A stretch of 7,034 nt of DNA. Origin: Candidatus Cloacimonadota bacterium (lineage in GTDB: Bacteria > Cloacimonadota > Cloacimonadia > Cloacimonadales > JAFGVF01). The DNA lies in assembly GCA_016938155.1 (NCBI GenBank), contig JAFGVF010000161.1:1-7034 (forward strand), given 5' to 3'. The notes below the pieces were generated by a model. That model worked only from the letters and a program-made list of their open reading frames with translations. It had not been told where the DNA came from and ran no database searches. This document shows, one piece after another, positions 6,701 to 7,034 of this stretch (its first letter is position 1; every line of letters begins with the position of its first letter). The translations under genes were made by a program, and so were the position numbers.

Positions 6701-7034
6701 GCAATCCCCGGTGTAACACACACTTATGGAGTTGTTGCTTATGCCGGATATGAAAGTTCTGCTATTCTGGAAGACACGGGCTTTGTACTGCCAAACGGGA
6801 TTATTACCGGTACAATCACGACACCTAACAACAATCCTGTAGCCAATGTTACGGTTTCCTTAACACCTTCTTCCGGTTATTGTATAGAATTGGATGCAGC
6901 TGAAGATGAATTCGGGACTTTTGTTCCTGAATTTACCGGAACGGAATATACTCTCGAAACCTGGATTAAAACATCCTCATCTGATTGCAGTGTTTTATAT
7001 CTTGTTGATGCCGATACGGTTGCTTTTACATTTA
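3767..7034 (+). CDS. Giant secreted LamG / beta-helix surface protein (3' end outside window)
   Basis: The frame is open for 1089 codons to the window edge. Residues 1-24 look like a signal peptide: MKNYK, then a hydrophobic stretch WIIIFVMAICWVTL, with possible cleavage after IPA. Order of parts: LamG/concanavalin-like domain 29-171 (EWHH at 109-112, YVDG at 125-128, DDVRIW at 165-170); linker with GGGLVAYYSMN from 196; first right-handed beta-helix from about 240, with GGAIY-type turns at 382, 415, 440, 468 and 494, often preceded by FxxN; choice-of-anchor-Q-like end with SPCINAG at 582 and DIGPYEY at 624; second beta-helix from about 640 with GGAIY at 754 and GGGIY at 780; a second end block with SPCINRG at 873 and DMGISEY at 911; FN3-like domain 921 to about 1000; carboxypeptidase-regulatory-like strand set 1011-1038 (GTITTPNNNPVANVTVSL); and a second LamG beginning at C1039. 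No catalytic motif is seen. Adhesion, glycan binding or cell-surface display is inferred. The sorting signal (type IX or other) would be at the unseen C-terminus. Confidence 0.9.
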   Translation, partial: MKNYKWIIIFVMAICWVTLKSIPAPDNNCLDFNGFGDYVQLDNENAYDFTNYLTVEFWVKVDSWLFPWAALVTKGDSSWRVHRYNATDFIRFETGNVYVTTTTEFNDNEWHHIVCEKYGASIYIYVDGVREDFVINSPTLAANSYPVCIGENYEQRGRYFDGQIDDVRIWNSSIYRTEYSTNPNVIWEHIHTPPTGGGLVAYYSMNTANGSILTNSTGTNHGTIYGATYTSSPTPVGVNWYGGTYSDLTLDYDVSKIWSDLSISSNLTVNPGVTVEMQGDFRINMISSAEFNAVGTETDSILFTVVDTTGYATGTGGCWKGIRLDGSLYNGSNTIEHCIFEYGLASGLDGNPSYGGVIEFDAYAPAEIKNSLFRYNTASEHGGAIYMLETGMTTGTGSAVIENCTFKNNTAGDNGGAIYSSGKGLTIRGCRFEGNEATLGGAVYISTGAFFQTLFQNNIVVGNVADNGGGLYITQSNMDNWNNNLILDNTAEYGGGIYVADNSDTIIRNSIIRGNNATNGEQIYIYNTDSDPAFEYCIIEGGFDGFAGSGAESYTGSMLFCYDKDPLFLGTGGHPYALSDYSPCINAGKPGTTAGDYDLAGNPRIFISSADTGYLLHQGFNNIDIGPYEYQQDTGTIAYDLTVNEAVTLNHDILIPVGTTVTFRSVILYDADVSITVVGNLNTSGASIRRYFNTPTESGIVFVGNSGSSLIANTSFTRNEPQSGVEKGWFIFVNGYDGLRIENSWFNGGMADQGGAIYFKDCVSEIYGSLLLGNEASVSGGGIYCENSDVTLSNLTISNSIGTYSAIEADSQSEVYLFSSIVWGNADNPLSNSLIAYYSDIQGGYISGTGIIDEDPQFLSITGENKYKLKSTSPCINRGMPDVSQLNLPTYDYFGNPRIHQHQISLYNRIDMGISEYEGLLAPANFSASDGDNSYPGYVYMTWEYRNTYQPLNGFQIYRDGIMINSVLPQSNSYSDYEAIPGVTHTYGVVAYAGYESSAILEDTGFVLPNGIITGTITTPNNNPVANVTVSLTPSSGYCIELDAAEDEFGTFVPEFTGTEYTLETWIKTSSSDCSVLYLVDADTVAFTF

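Overview
The window is moderately AT-rich bacterial DNA with one transcriptional direction and two large genes. The left gene enters from beyond the left edge and the right gene runs off the right edge. About 1 kb of non-coding DNA between them carries a terminator, repeats and possible control sites. The right gene encodes a modular secreted surface protein (LamG, parallel beta-helix, choice-of-anchor-like blocks, FN3-like, carboxypeptidase-regulatory-like). This architecture is common in the FCB group, including Bacteroidota, Fibrobacterota and Cloacimonadota. I lean towards an anaerobic, polymer-degrading member, possibly Cloacimonadota, but this is an inference from architecture and composition, with no marker gene to confirm it.

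Layout: (1) 1-2760, a class II alpha-mannosidase of glycoside hydrolase family 38, of the cytosolic MAN2C1-like type, lacking its N-terminus because the window starts inside it. (2) 2775-2835, a short hairpin and then a strong intrinsic terminator that closes that transcription unit. (3) 2836-3753, no convincing gene. Its left part holds two overlapping minus-strand open frames that may be a decayed small gene, and a strong hairpin at 3105-3131. Its middle holds a 142-bp composite repeat (3189-3330), with near-perfect 16-bp inverted arms around an 11-bp tandem array and an inverted copy of the array unit. Its right part holds two identical 14-bp interrupted palindromes exactly 105 bp apart, then a weak promoter candidate. 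(4) 3767-7034, the start of a giant exported protein with a clear Shine-Dalgarno and signal peptide and no stop codon in 1089 codons.

The mannosidase probably works inside the cell, trimming mannose from imported oligosaccharides. The surface protein works outside the cell, probably in adhesion or polymer binding. The terminator and long spacer argue that they are separate transcription units, and nothing seen ties their functions together beyond a general carbohydrate theme. The most unusual parts of the window are the composite repeat and the paired palindromes in the spacer. I see no CRISPR array, RNA gene, transposase or recognisable defence system.
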